A DNA stretch of 57,794 nt from Myxococcales bacterium (GTDB taxonomy: Bacteria; Myxococcota_A; UBA9160; UBA4427), in assembly GCA_012959805.1 (NCBI GenBank), contig DUCN01000125.1:1-57794 (forward strand), read 5' to 3'. Made by a program: the position numbers and the translations under genes. This document shows, piece after piece, positions 25,090-34,184 of the stretch; the stretch's first letter is position 1; each line of letters opens with the position of its first letter. The notes beneath the pieces were generated by a model, which did no database searches, was not told where the DNA came from, and saw nothing but the letters and a program-made list of their open reading frames with translations.

Positions 25090-28000
25090 TCATGGGTCGC
25101 CGCGGGTAGTCCGGCTCTGATGCAACCGACGGCGTAAATGCCGGCCAAACCGATCACCACCGTGGGCGCGTTCCGGCAAGATGTGAATGGTCAGGACCTC
25201 CCGGGTGATGAGTCCACCCCGTCCCACTCCACTGATTCGCCAAATCGCGTCTGAAGCATTTCCCGCGGACGCTTCGGGCGAATCGATCACGATCACGGCT
25301 TTGTCATGGCCGACAGGAACGATCGTTGCACCCAACATTCGGGGAGACGGGCCGCTCACGCCCTCGAGTTCGAGGTGGAGCAATCTGCCTTCGGGATCCG
25401 TGGCGACCACGGGGATGAAGCGCCGAGTGCCCGCTCGCACGACGATCCGCGTCGGCGCCTGAATTCGGGGAAGTTCGAGTGCATGGATCTGACTAGGCCC
25501 GAGTCGAGCATCCTGCCACACGACGCGTTGGCCATCGACCCTGGGCTCAGCTGCCGGCGCGGGAACGCCGACCAATCGCTGCCGCAGGCAATCGCCAGAC
25601 AGCGGGTCGTGCTCGCAATAGGCGATCGAGGACTCTTCACCGACGATCGTCTCCCGCCAAACGATCAGGCGACCTGACACGTCCAGCTGGTCGGCTCTGC
25701 CGAGCGTCTCGATTAAACGTCGATTTCGACATACGGCAGTTTCAAGATCGAGATCGCAATGAACTAACAATGAACCGGTATGCTGAAAGAACTCAAAAGC
25801 AAGAAGCGATCCGTCGATCGAGGCGTTCTGGACTCCGAGCGAACCGCCATTCGCGAACGTGACAAGCCGAGGCGTACACAACGCTCCATTCTTCAGTGAG
25901 ACGGGGTGGCACATTTCGAGACGGAACTGCGACGCCGTCGAACTTGACAGCATGGTCCGACCATCGAAGTCCAAAATGAGACGAGTGGTCGGACCGACAG
26001 GCGGAGTGACGATTTCTCGCGATCGGCAACTCGACGAGCCGCGCCAGAAACATCCGAGTATCTTCACGAGCCTATCCGCCCTTGGTGACCGAATGACTTG
26101 CTTTTGGGCGAATCGAATGGGACTCAAGCGGCCGCCTTCCCCAGGCAGAACCAGTAGACGTGGCTTACATCCCTGATGACCGCGACGGAAGATCCGGCAG
26201 CCCGTGACATCATCATCGAGGCTGCCGACGTCCCGCTCCAGCCAGACGACACGACGATCAGAAACGATCGGGCTGCGCTGCGTCCGCGATGTCGGAGACA
26301 GCGTGACCGCTGGAAGCGCCTCCCCTTTTTTTGTGAATCCGCCAGCGCGAATCTCCCCGCGATTCAAAGAACGATCAATCACACTTCGCCATACGACGTT
26401 TCGCCCGCTGATGGAGGGCTGGGCTTCATCGCCACTGCCCGAGGACAAACGCAATGGTCGATTGCGCTCCACGCCAACGATTGAGTATTCGTCGACCGTC
26501 CGACCTTCTCGCAGCGTCGCCCGCAGTCGCAGGACATAAGGACCATCACTCAACGATTCGGTCGGCCAGTTCAATGCTTCATTGCGATCGAGAATCGTTC
26601 CGCGGCCGATCTCGACAAAATCGCTCGTACTGAGTCCACGCGAAAAGGCGACGGTGTAGCTCGCGAGGTCGCCACCGCTGGCGTTCGCTCGAATAGAAAT
26701 CCCGCCGCCGTCTATCGGTCTGAGAATCTCGCCGGGACCGGGCGTCAAAATCTCCAGATCGAGATCCGGCAGCTCAGTCACGAGAAGCGCCGGAAGATCG
26801 AGGACTCCTGCACCATGAACGGGGTCATGACCGAGCGGGGGCAGATCTTCGGCGCTGATCCTCAGTAGTCGACGAACGTCGCGTACGCTGAGTCCAGGTC
26901 GAGATGCGCGCAGAAGGGCGATCGCTCCCGCCACATACGGCGAAGACATGGACGTTCCCGCTAGGCGCCAATATCGGCCTGAAAGTATGAACGTTTCCTC
27001 TAGCTCACCTAACGACGAAGCCGCCAGCGAGAGGATGTTGCGATGCGCGACAGCGACGCCCGGTGTCGGCGCGGGTCCCCCGCCCGGCGCGATCAAATCG
27101 AGCAGCCATCCACGACTGCTGAAGAACGAGAGCGCATCGTCGGCCCCGATCGAGCCGACGGTGATCGCGGCCGTCCAGTTTTCGGGCGCGTTTCGAACGA
27201 CATCGAAGGCCTGATTTCCCGCTGATGTCACGAAGACGACCCCGGCCTCTTCGGCGACAGCGAGGACTTCGCGCGCCAAAGGATTCGTTGGACAGGCCGG
27301 TGCGCAGGACCAACTTGCGTTGATGACGTCGGCCCCATTTTCAACGGCGTAGAGAACCGCACGCCAGAGAACCGAATCTCGCCCAGACCCGTCCGGCCCG
27401 AAACCCTTCAGTGGCATCACTTTTGCGTCGGGGGCGACGCCGGAAATTCCGATGCCATTATTCGCGGTCGCTGCGACGATTCCGGAGACATGGGTGCCGT
27501 GACCGTTCTCATCAAATGGATCGGCATCGCCAAGGTTGATCGACTGATCCGGAAGCAACTCTCCGAATCCAAAGAAGTCATATCCCCGAATGTCATCGAC
27601 AAAGCCATTGCCATCGTCATCGAGTCCATTGTGATCACTCGCGTCGACACGCCCATTGCCATTGAGATCTTCACCCGAGTTGACCCATACGTTTTCAGCA
27701 ATGTCCGGATGGTCATAGTCGAGCCCCGTATCGACCACGGCAACGACTTGCCCCGCGCCACGCGTAATCTCCCATGCCTCGCGTGCACCGATGCGATCCA
27801 GGCCCCAAAGATCGAGGTAGGGCTGTGACCAACTTCCCGAGCTGGCAAGAAAGGGATCATTCGGATCGAAGTCGAGTTGGTTGTCGTTGTCGTACTGGAC
27901 GAAGTCGACATGCGGATCTTCGGAAAGTGATGCCATGGCGGCCTCGAGGTCGGCGTCGTCCTCGAGTTCGATCTGATAGACGTGCGCGAGTTTGAGTGCA

Positions 28001-28365
28001 CGCGAGTGCATCCGTCTCATGATTGGATCTGAGCTTTTCATGTTAGGGGCGCCTGCTTGCCGCGCCGCGACGCCGTGACCAAGGCGACGTTCGATACGCA
28101 GCGCCTGATTCGCGAGGGTCTCACCGTTGGACTGGCGGAAGAGAGCTCGGACCTTCCGCACAGGCTGACGTTCATGCCAGCGATCGAGCGAGGGCGAGTG
28201 GTCTGCGGTGGCGTCTTGAAACAGCTGCCCCCGACGCCAGAGCAGCTCGGCGCAGTCTTCAACAGCATACGCGCCGTTGGCCTTGTATCGCACGATCAAG
28301 GATTCGGCCGAGACATCAGATGCCGCGTACAATAAACAAACGAAAACGATGATCACGATTCTCAT
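25090..28365 (-). CDS. secreted subtilisin-family (S8) serine protease with propeller-like C-terminus
   Basis: About 1091 residues. From the Met at 28365 the signal peptide MRIVIIVFVCLLYAASDVSA is typical; the frame opens seven codons earlier. A propeptide (SLIVRYK... to about 165) precedes the S8 domain. Numbered from the longer start, the triad is Asp219 (VVDTGLDYDHPD), His296 (NGHGTHVSG) and Ser479 (GTSMSSP), with oxyanion Asn391. Asp/Asn-rich loops at 238-266 look like calcium sites. The last 500 residues hold repeated strands with VVW and VWR motifs and many Cys, suggesting a TolB-like propeller. The final 25 residues look frame-altered. An extracellular or periplasmic protease. Confidence 0.9.
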   Translation of the reverse strand: MRIVIIVFVCLLYAASDVSAESLIVRYKANGAYAVEDCAELLWRRGQLFQDATADHSPSLDRWHERQPVRKVRALFRQSNGETLANQALRIERRLGHGVAARQAGAPNMKSSDPIMRRMHSRALKLAHVYQIELEDDADLEAAMASLSEDPHVDFVQYDNDNQLDFDPNDPFLASSGSWSQPYLDLWGLDRIGAREAWEITRGAGQVVAVVDTGLDYDHPDIAENVWVNSGEDLNGNGRVDASDHNGLDDDGNGFVDDIRGYDFFGFGELLPDQSINLGDADPFDENGHGTHVSGIVAATANNGIGISGVAPDAKVMPLKGFGPDGSGRDSVLWRAVLYAVENGADVINASWSCAPACPTNPLAREVLAVAEEAGVVFVTSAGNQAFDVVRNAPENWTAAITVGSIGADDALSFFSSRGWLLDLIAPGGGPAPTPGVAVAHRNILSLAASSLGELEETFILSGRYWRLAGTSMSSPYVAGAIALLRASRPGLSVRDVRRLLRISAEDLPPLGHDPVHGAGVLDLPALLVTELPDLDLEILTPGPGEILRPIDGGGISIRANASGGDLASYTVAFSRGLSTSDFVEIGRGTILDRNEALNWPTESLSDGPYVLRLRATLREGRTVDEYSIVGVERNRPLRLSSGSGDEAQPSISGRNVVWRSVIDRSLNRGEIRAGGFTKKGEALPAVTLSPTSRTQRSPIVSDRRVVWLERDVGSLDDDVTGCRIFRRGHQGCKPRLLVLPGEGGRLSPIRFAQKQVIRSPRADRLVKILGCFWRGSSSCRSREIVTPPVGPTTRLILDFDGRTMLSSSTASQFRLEMCHPVSLKNGALCTPRLVTFANGGSLGVQNASIDGSLLAFEFFQHTGSLLVHCDLDLETAVCRNRRLIETLGRADQLDVSGRLIVWRETIVGEESSIAYCEHDPLSGDCLRQRLVGVPAPAAEPRVDGQRVVWQDARLGPSQIHALELPRIQAPTRIVVRAGTRRFIPVVATDPEGRLLHLELEGVSGPSPRMLGATIVPVGHDKAVIVIDSPEASAGNASDAIWRISGVGRGGLITREVLTIHILPERAHGGDRFGRHLRRRLHQSRTTRGDP

Positions 28366-28553
28366 GGGCACATTCCAAGCCATCACCAGAGATCAATCAT
28401 TCCCAAACAGATTTTTGGCGGATCGAAATTTAAATCTACACGTATAATACCACTGCTACGTCCGATTCCGACAAGTCGGTTGTGAATGACGCATAGGGGA
28501 ATCGGCGTGCTCAAGTTTGCGTTCGGACCTCTCGCGACGAAGACTCTGCGAGG

Positions 28554-29162
28554 ATGAGACTCAAATGGTTCCAGCGCGGGCATCCGCATTCTCATCAAAT
28601 GATTCTTCTCGCTCTCGCTCTCGCCGCGACGACAGCGGGGTGTGGGCCACAAGGACCTTTGGGCGTTGTTCCCGGCGGACCACTCGCTTACGGGTTTGGA
28701 TATGTTGCTGGCCCCCTCGACGAACTGGAAGGACCCGAGCAGCTGATTCCCGAGAATGCATTGCTGCCCAAGCTGTGGGTCGACACGGAGGATATTCAGG
28801 TCCGACGAATCGATCGAGCGAGCGGGGTCTTCACCCTCTTCGGCCCAATCGTTTCCTTCGAGAAGTTGATGATTCCCGCCTAGTTCGAAATTCACGAACC
28901 GCACGAGGAGTCGATCCGCTTCGGCGTTGATCGGGCGGTTCAAGTCAGCGCGCCGCCCCAGGCCTTCAGCCAGAAATGGCTCTTCGCGCCGCCCTCGGAA
29001 CCGCCCGTTGATGCGAACACGACGCCCGACGCGCTGGGAATCGCGGACTCCCTGCAAGCGCCCGTGATTTTGAGGAGTGATCGAGTGATGATCCCAGGGA
29101 CACCTGCGTCCGCTATCTCGAAGTGGGTGGAACGCGTCTCGGGTTTCGCCTCGATGACATAG
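28554..29162 (+). pseudogene. lipoprotein gene interrupted by an in-frame amber codon
   Basis: The first 109 codons encode a basic start, hydrophobic segment LLALALAATTAGC with lipobox Cys, and a Gly/Pro-rich then mixed region ending EKLMIPA at a TAG (28881-28883). The same frame continues for 92 codons without a stop to 29162 (IHEPHEESIRFGVDRAVQVS onwards), and the third codon positions after the TAG remain mostly G or C, as in coding DNA. So one exported lipoprotein of about 200 residues appears to have been cut by a nonsense change. A functional short form or readthrough cannot be excluded. Family not recognised. It is divergent from the subtilase gene. Confidence 0.55.
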
Positions 29163-29371
29163 CCATAGCTTTGCCCGACTTCCGCTTACACTGAATTCCT
29201 GCAAGATTCCGATAAACCACTAATGGCGACGGGCGGAAACGCCGATCCGATAGGTAAGTCGTGTGCAAGGGAGCGTGCAGGAAATGCCGCCCCAACTGCC
29301 CGATCCGGAAGAAGCACAGCCGTTAAATGGGCGGTGAGCAAGGCTGGGTCGAAGAAGTGCGGAGTTTGATA

Positions 29372-29974
29372 GTGGCGAACCAGCATCGATTGAGCGTTCT
29401 GATTGTAGAACAGGATGAAGAAGCTCAGCTCCAGCTGAAGGGAATCATGGCGGGGCAGGATTACGGAGTGACCTGTATCTCCGAGCCGCTGCGCGCTCCT
29501 GAAGAGGTTCGCCAGAACCGCTACCAACTGATCTTTCTTGATGTCTCGCCGGAGTCGGCTGGCGCGGAAGCGCTTGCCGCGATCCGCGACGTCGACACCG
29601 ACATTTGTGTGATCGCGACGACCGGTGTCGCTTCCGTCGAAGCCGCCGTCGCCACGATGAAGCACCAAGCTTTTCACTATCTTCAGAAGCCGCTCTGCGA
29701 AGAGGAAGTCCTCGCCGTCGTCGAGGAAGCGATCCGTGATCGCGGCCTACTCGTCGACCTCGAGACTCACCTCAACAGCGAAGTCGGTCGCCGCATCCGC
29801 ACGCAGCGCCACGAGTCCGAGCTTACGCTCAAACAGCTTGCGAACCGCACGGGCCTCTCGGTGAGCCTGATCTCGCAGATCGAACTCGGCAAGAGCGCCG
29901 CAAGCATGTCGACGATACACAAGCTCGCTGCCGCGCTGGGCGTAAAGATCACGTACTTCTTCGAGACGCTCTAG
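29372..29974 (+). CDS. response-regulator receiver domain fused to an XRE DNA-binding domain
   Basis: About 200 residues. I place the start at the GTG 29372 (GGAG seven bases upstream), five residues before the first strand; an ATG at 29327 is also in frame. The receiver (LSVLIVEQDEE to about 120) has the phospho-acceptor Asp in LIFLDVSP, the Thr in IATTG and the Lys in LQKPL. After a linker, a C-terminal XRE helix-turn-helix reads LTLKQLANRTGLSVSLISQI then ELGKS. It would bind DNA under control of a histidine kinase; no kinase is adjacent. Most response regulators carry winged-helix, LuxR or Fis outputs, so the XRE output is less common. Confidence 0.85.
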   Translation: MANQHRLSVLIVEQDEEAQLQLKGIMAGQDYGVTCISEPLRAPEEVRQNRYQLIFLDVSPESAGAEALAAIRDVDTDICVIATTGVASVEAAVATMKHQAFHYLQKPLCEEEVLAVVEEAIRDRGLLVDLETHLNSEVGRRIRTQRHESELTLKQLANRTGLSVSLISQIELGKSAASMSTIHKLAAALGVKITYFFETL

Positions 29975-30343
29975 GCGCGCTGCTGGGGGGCGCTGAGCAC
30001 CGCGCCTTCGCGCGCTTCTCGCTGCGGCGTCCTCAGCGTGGATGAAGTACGTCTGCGGCGCCTTGCTGCGAGGCGTACGAACGCGCAGCACTCATCAACC
30101 CCCTCCCGCGACGTGCGATGGCGGGTTCGGTAGAACGTTCTTGACTGGATTAGTGTAACGCCTCTGGGACCTTGGTTCTGGGGGTGCTGCTCGTTTTGGG
30201 GGTTGGGTCCCGCCGCCCGAGCGCCCGCCACGGGCCTCAGATTGGTCGGCTTCGAGATGCCGGTGTGGCTGCAGTTGCGATTTGGTCGACGAGTGATGTC
30301 AAATGCGAGATGCTCGCGGGCCCGAACACCAGGGAGCCATAGG
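29975..30343. other. intergenic region before the DUF3604 gene
   Basis: No coding frame with a recognisable product was found on either strand. The stretch is GC-rich at its left end and holds the promoter of the DUF3604 gene. AGGGAG at 30331-30336 is that gene's ribosome-binding site. Confidence 0.5.
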
Positions 30344-32200
30344 ATGAGATTCAAGACCGCCCTGCTATTCACATTGCTCGCTACCGAAAGCGCAAGCCTG
30401 GCGACGGACCGCGATTCAACTCGTGTGACCTACTCAACGTACGCGGGTTCAGAGATGCCACGTCAGGTCTACTGGGGTGACACGCATCTCCATTCGCTTC
30501 TTTCGGTCGATGCCAACACGAACGGGAACACTCAGTTAAGTGGAGACGATGCATTTCGGTTCGCGCGAGGTGAGGAAATTACAGCCCATAACGCGATGCG
30601 CGTTCGGTTGCGTCGCCCACTCGACTTCCTCGTGGTCTCGGATCACGCCGAATATCTCGGAGTCATCGACGGAATCGCACGCGGGGATGCGCTCCTACTC
30701 GACAACGAGGGCGCTAGGCGATGGGGTCGGATGTTGGCGACCGGTGACATGACGCCCATGCGTGAGTTCGCCGCCTCAGCGATCTCGGGCGAAGCCGTCT
30801 TCGAACATCCGGAGTTTCTCCGCAGCGTCTGGCGTCAGGTCGTCGAAACGGCCGATCGAAATAATCGAGCAGGCGTTTTCACCGCTTTCATCGGATATGA
30901 ATGGACCTCGATGCCCGGCGGAAAAAATCTTCATCGCGTCGTTCTCTTCAAAGACGGCGCCGAACAGACGTCCCAGATTCTGCCCTTCAGTGCCCTCGAC
31001 AGCGCCGACCCCGAGGACTTGTGGCGCTTCCTTGCAGACTACGAGTCGAAGACCGGAGGCAACGTTTTCGCAATACCGCATAACTCGAATGTGAGCGGCG
31101 GGCTGATGTTTCGCGACAAGCGGCCCGATGGCGGGACCCTGTCCCGCGAATACGCCGAGCTACGATCGACTTGGGAGCCGATCGTCGAAGTAACCCAGGT
31201 GAAGGGGGACAGCGAAACCCACCCTTTCCTTTCACCCGACGACGCGTTCGCCGACTATGAGACTTGGGATGCCTCGTCTCTTGGTATGCGTGATGAACAT
31301 CGCGACGAATGGTTTCCGTACGAGTACGCTCGCTCTGCGCTCAAGCTTGGTCTCGCAATCGAGGCCGAGACCGGCGCGAACCCCTACCGCTTCGGAATGA
31401 TCGGCAGCACCGACAACCACACCTCGCTCGCAACCGCCGACGAGAAAGATTGGTGGGGGAAATTCTCAGCCGGAGAACCGGCGCCCGATCGCTGGTCTCG
31501 ACGCATGGTGCCTGTGGACTTGCCGTTCATGTACCTCAATTGGCAAATGGCGGCTTCTGGCTACGCGGCCGTGTGGGCGACAGAAAATACCCGAGCGGCG
31601 CTCTTCGAAGCGATGGAACGACGGGAGACGTACGCGACGACAGGACCGCGTATGCGCGTGCGTTTCTTTGGCGGATGGGCGTTCGAAGCCGCGGACGCGG
31701 ACCTGCCCGATTTGGCGGAGGTCGGTTATAAAAAAGGGGTTCCGATGGGCGGGATCCTGCCTCCGCGGACAGCGAATCGCCCCCCGAGTTTTCTCGTCGC
31801 CGCGCTCAAGGATCCGGAGGGCGCGAACCTCGACCGAGTCCAGATTGTAAAGGGCTGGCGGATGCCTAACGGAGAACTCGAAGAGAAGGTCTTCGATGTC
31901 GCTGCCTCCGCGGGACGTAGGAATTGGTGGAGCGAGAACTTGGCTTCTGTGGGATCAACCGTCGATATTGCGGAAGCCACCTATACAAACGACATCGGGG
32001 CCGCACAATTACTGACTGTTTGGACGGATCCGAATTTTGATCCCGAACAGTCTGCCTTCTACTATCTTCGGGTGATCGAGATTCCGACGCCACGCTGGAC
32101 GACCTACGACGCGAAGTTCTTCGGAATCGAGATGCCCCCGGAAGTTCCACGGACGACGCAAGAGCGCGCGTACACCTCCCCGATCTGGTATTCGCCGTAG
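30344..32200 (+). CDS. DUF3604 protein (PHP-like predicted metal-dependent hydrolase), secreted
   Basis: A 618-residue protein starting at the ATG 30344 (AGGGAG seven bases upstream) with a signal peptide of about 20 residues. The PHP-like metal site opens with YWGDTHLHSLLSVDA (Asp46, His48, His50). Further DUF3604 blocks are VVSDHAEYLG, FIGYEWTS, IPHNSN and IGSTDNH, each supplying likely metal ligands. The length is typical. DUF3604 proteins are common in marine and soil catabolic bacteria; their reaction is not established. It is exported, so it probably acts on an extracellular or periplasmic substrate. Single gene. Confidence 0.88.
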   Translation: MRFKTALLFTLLATESASLATDRDSTRVTYSTYAGSEMPRQVYWGDTHLHSLLSVDANTNGNTQLSGDDAFRFARGEEITAHNAMRVRLRRPLDFLVVSDHAEYLGVIDGIARGDALLLDNEGARRWGRMLATGDMTPMREFAASAISGEAVFEHPEFLRSVWRQVVETADRNNRAGVFTAFIGYEWTSMPGGKNLHRVVLFKDGAEQTSQILPFSALDSADPEDLWRFLADYESKTGGNVFAIPHNSNVSGGLMFRDKRPDGGTLSREYAELRSTWEPIVEVTQVKGDSETHPFLSPDDAFADYETWDASSLGMRDEHRDEWFPYEYARSALKLGLAIEAETGANPYRFGMIGSTDNHTSLATADEKDWWGKFSAGEPAPDRWSRRMVPVDLPFMYLNWQMAASGYAAVWATENTRAALFEAMERRETYATTGPRMRVRFFGGWAFEAADADLPDLAEVGYKKGVPMGGILPPRTANRPPSFLVAALKDPEGANLDRVQIVKGWRMPNGELEEKVFDVAASAGRRNWWSENLASVGSTVDIAEATYTNDIGAAQLLTVWTDPNFDPEQSAFYYLRVIEIPTPRWTTYDAKFFGIEMPPEVPRTTQERAYTSPIWYSP

Positions 32201-32319
32201 TCGACTGCTTCCGTTCAGCGATCGGTCATGGTCTCGATCCCGTTCATAAAGAGTGCGTCGAGATCGGAATCGTCCGTTTCCAGCAGCCGATCGACCCCGC
32301 AACGGGCGGATGTGCCCGC

Positions 32320-32389
32320 ATTCGAAGCGTGATCGACATATGACTACTTACCGGTGGTGCTGAAAACGCAGCTTAAACTTCCTGCACGC
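32320..32389. repeat. 70-bp direct repeat, copy R1
   Basis: ATTCGAAGCGTGAT at its left end and CCTGCACGC at its right end. It matches the stretch at 33934-34003 at 67 of 70 positions in the same orientation. The two copies bracket the FAD monooxygenase gene and its upstream region; this copy ends three bases from that gene's stop. See R2. Confidence 0.85.
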
Positions 32390-32391
32390 AT

Positions 32392-33621
32392 TCAAACCTG
32401 CAGTCTGACGTCCGCAGTCCCAAACAGTGCCGGCTGGGCCGCGCGACTCGCGAGTGCCCGCACTGGTGCGAAGCGCATCAGACGAGGAACTTGGCGCGCC
32501 AACTCCGCCCACCAGGTATCGCGCAACATTATCTTTGGCGGAGTGGCCTGCAGAGATTGGATCCGACTGACCTCGGGCATGCGCTCTTCTTCGATGCGAA
32601 GAGCCGCCGCATCGATCGCTTCGAGGGAGCCGCCGCTCTGCAGTACCGGCACCAGATGATTCGCCGCAACGACCGCGTCCCGCAGTGCGATGTTGACCCC
32701 CTGCCCGCCCACCGGTGACATCGTATGGGCGGCGTCGCCGATCACCATCGCCCCGGGAATAGACCACCGACGCACACAATCCGCGGCCGTACTGAGCAGG
32801 AAGGGATGAACGAGTCTGTCTTTATGTTTGAGCAAATGATCCGAGAGCTCCAGCGGAACGTGGTTCGCCATGTCGCTCACCCATTCATCGGTGCCGCGCT
32901 CGCGCAATTCACCAAAGCTGCCCTTGGGAATGATCCAGGCGATCTGCATCAGTCCGTCGTACGCCATGTAGGCAAAGAACAGGTGACCCTTGCCAATGCA
33001 AGCGCAAACACTGGGCTTGCCCTGCCAGATGTCGGGTGCGGGAAGTTTGGACCACAGGACATCCATTGGAAGATCCTGGCTCTTCACTTCGAGTGGGGCC
33101 TTGCGACGAACAATGGATGAGCGGCCATCGCAACCGATGACCAGATCCGCGTCGATTTGCCTCTCGCCCTCACTGGTGCGAACCCGCAGCCCCACCACGC
33201 GACCGTTGCCGTGGAGTAGCTCCTTGACCGACGCTCCACGCTCGAATTTCATGTCCGACCGCAGTCTGGTCCCCGCGACGATCGCCTCGAGCAACGCCGG
33301 CTGAGAATAGATGCGCGGCTGCAGATCTGTGTCCCCAGCCAGTTCACCTTCGAGCCGAAACACGCGTTTGCGATTTGCATAGAACTCGAACGATTGCGGA
33401 GTGATCTGGGGAACCGTCTCCAGCACCTCGTCCATCCCGAGGTTCTTGAGGACCGCAATGCCGCCGGGCATGAGAGCCTCGCCGCGAAACTCGCGCGCGA
33501 ACTCGGCCTGACGCTCAAGCAGGGTCACGCGAACACCCCGCGTCGCGAGAAGATTCGCGAGCACCGCTCCGGCCGGGCCGGCGCCTACGATGACGGCATG
33601 ACGTGAGTCTGCTGAGCTCAA
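32392..33621 (-). CDS. FAD-dependent aromatic-type monooxygenase (PHBH/UbiH fold)
   Basis: A 409-residue class A flavoprotein monooxygenase. FAD-binding motif GAGPAG (residues 13-18), the DG motif IGCDGRSS in mid-protein and the GD motif VIGDAAHTMSPVGGQGVN near 285-302 are all present and in order. Such enzymes hydroxylate aromatic rings or quinone precursors using NAD(P)H, or oxidise halogenated or polyene substrates; the exact substrate is open. No signal peptide. The gene lies alone between 70-bp direct repeats, so it may have arrived as a unit, or deletions at both sides may have left it isolated. Confidence 0.9.
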   Translation of the reverse strand: MSSADSRHAVIVGAGPAGAVLANLLATRGVRVTLLERQAEFAREFRGEALMPGGIAVLKNLGMDEVLETVPQITPQSFEFYANRKRVFRLEGELAGDTDLQPRIYSQPALLEAIVAGTRLRSDMKFERGASVKELLHGNGRVVGLRVRTSEGERQIDADLVIGCDGRSSIVRRKAPLEVKSQDLPMDVLWSKLPAPDIWQGKPSVCACIGKGHLFFAYMAYDGLMQIAWIIPKGSFGELRERGTDEWVSDMANHVPLELSDHLLKHKDRLVHPFLLSTAADCVRRWSIPGAMVIGDAAHTMSPVGGQGVNIALRDAVVAANHLVPVLQSGGSLEAIDAAALRIEEERMPEVSRIQSLQATPPKIMLRDTWWAELARQVPRLMRFAPVRALASRAAQPALFGTADVRLQV

Positions 33622-33933
33622 GGTCCGCTCATGCTACACCACCAGACCGCTTAGTCAGCGGCAGCCTATTACGCCGCCGTCTCGACGAGCTTTTTCGACT
33701 ATCCCGGGGCCTCGAAGACTCCGATGACCTGCGACTTCCCGACCGCTGCGGCCAATTCTGCACATTGTGACCCGGCGTTGGGCCAAGTGGCGCCAGTCTC
33801 CGAGGTGTCCACGAGTACGGGTCAATTCCACTTCACGTATTCACCGAGAAATCGAATTGGCGCCCCGCGCCAAGCACTTTCTCCCTTTGCGCGAATGGTG
33901 CTCCGTTGCCCAGGCAACGGGTGGGTATGCCCC
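33622..33933 (-). other. gap with a probable coding relic
   Basis: On the minus strand one frame reads VDTSETGATWPNAGSQCAEL then AAAVGKSQVIGVFEAPG, a stop, SKKLVETAA and another stop. Its third codon positions are mostly G or C, as in real genes here. It probably is the end of a small gene decayed by a nonsense change near 33700. I cannot name the family. The rest of the gap shows nothing. Confidence 0.3.
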
Positions 33934-34003
33934 ATTCGAAGCGTGATTGACATATGACTACTTGCCGGTGGTGCTGAAAACGCAGCTTAAACTTCCTACA
34001 CGC
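33934..34003. repeat. 70-bp direct repeat, copy R2
   Basis: It differs from copy R1 (32320-32389) at three positions only, all transitions. It cuts directly into the broken sulfotransferase gene: the homologous protein sequence stops where the repeat begins. The two copies start 1614 bases apart. Confidence 0.85.
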
Positions 34004-34184
34004 CGAGCCAAGGAACGACTCCCGAGATGTCTCGGAAATCCATGTCCCCCACGGTCCGCAAACCGTGCACGATCTGCTGGATCAGCGTGGTTCCGCATTT
34101 CGGATAGGTCGCCAAGAAGATGTCGCTCGGCCTTTCTTTTCCAGCTAGGTCACTCTGCGGGGTGGAACAAGATATCGTCGGCAA
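33996..34184 (-). pseudogene. sulfotransferase N-terminal fragment
   Basis: Sixty-two codons contain [20 protein letters not shown] followed by VHGLRTV, the PAPS-binding 5'-phosphosulfate loop of cytosolic-type sulfotransferases (YPKxGTTxxxxI). The frame ends four codons into direct repeat R2, and the remaining 200 or so residues, including the 3'-phosphate-binding motif, are absent. The gene was therefore truncated by whatever event placed the repeat. Its start lies just inside the end of the bicupin gene. Confidence 0.75.

Noticed and set aside
28383..29204. Minus-strand 273-codon frame opposite the lipoprotein gene
   Set aside because: No signal, domain or ribosome site; composition is that of an antisense frame, and the plus strand shows a lipobox and coding-like third positions.
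29200..29300. Possible c-di-GMP (GEMM) riboswitch: AAACC...GGCGACGGGCGGAAACGCC before the receiver-XRE gene
   Set aside because: Only the first few bases resemble GEMM; the GACGCAAAGCC core and the tetraloop receptor are missing. The small GGCG-GAAA-CGCC hairpin alone does not support a riboswitch.
32320..34003. R1/R2 as integron attC sites or phage att sites
   Set aside because: No attC core (GTTRRRY/RYYYAAC) pairing and no integrase nearby; the repeats are longer than typical att cores.
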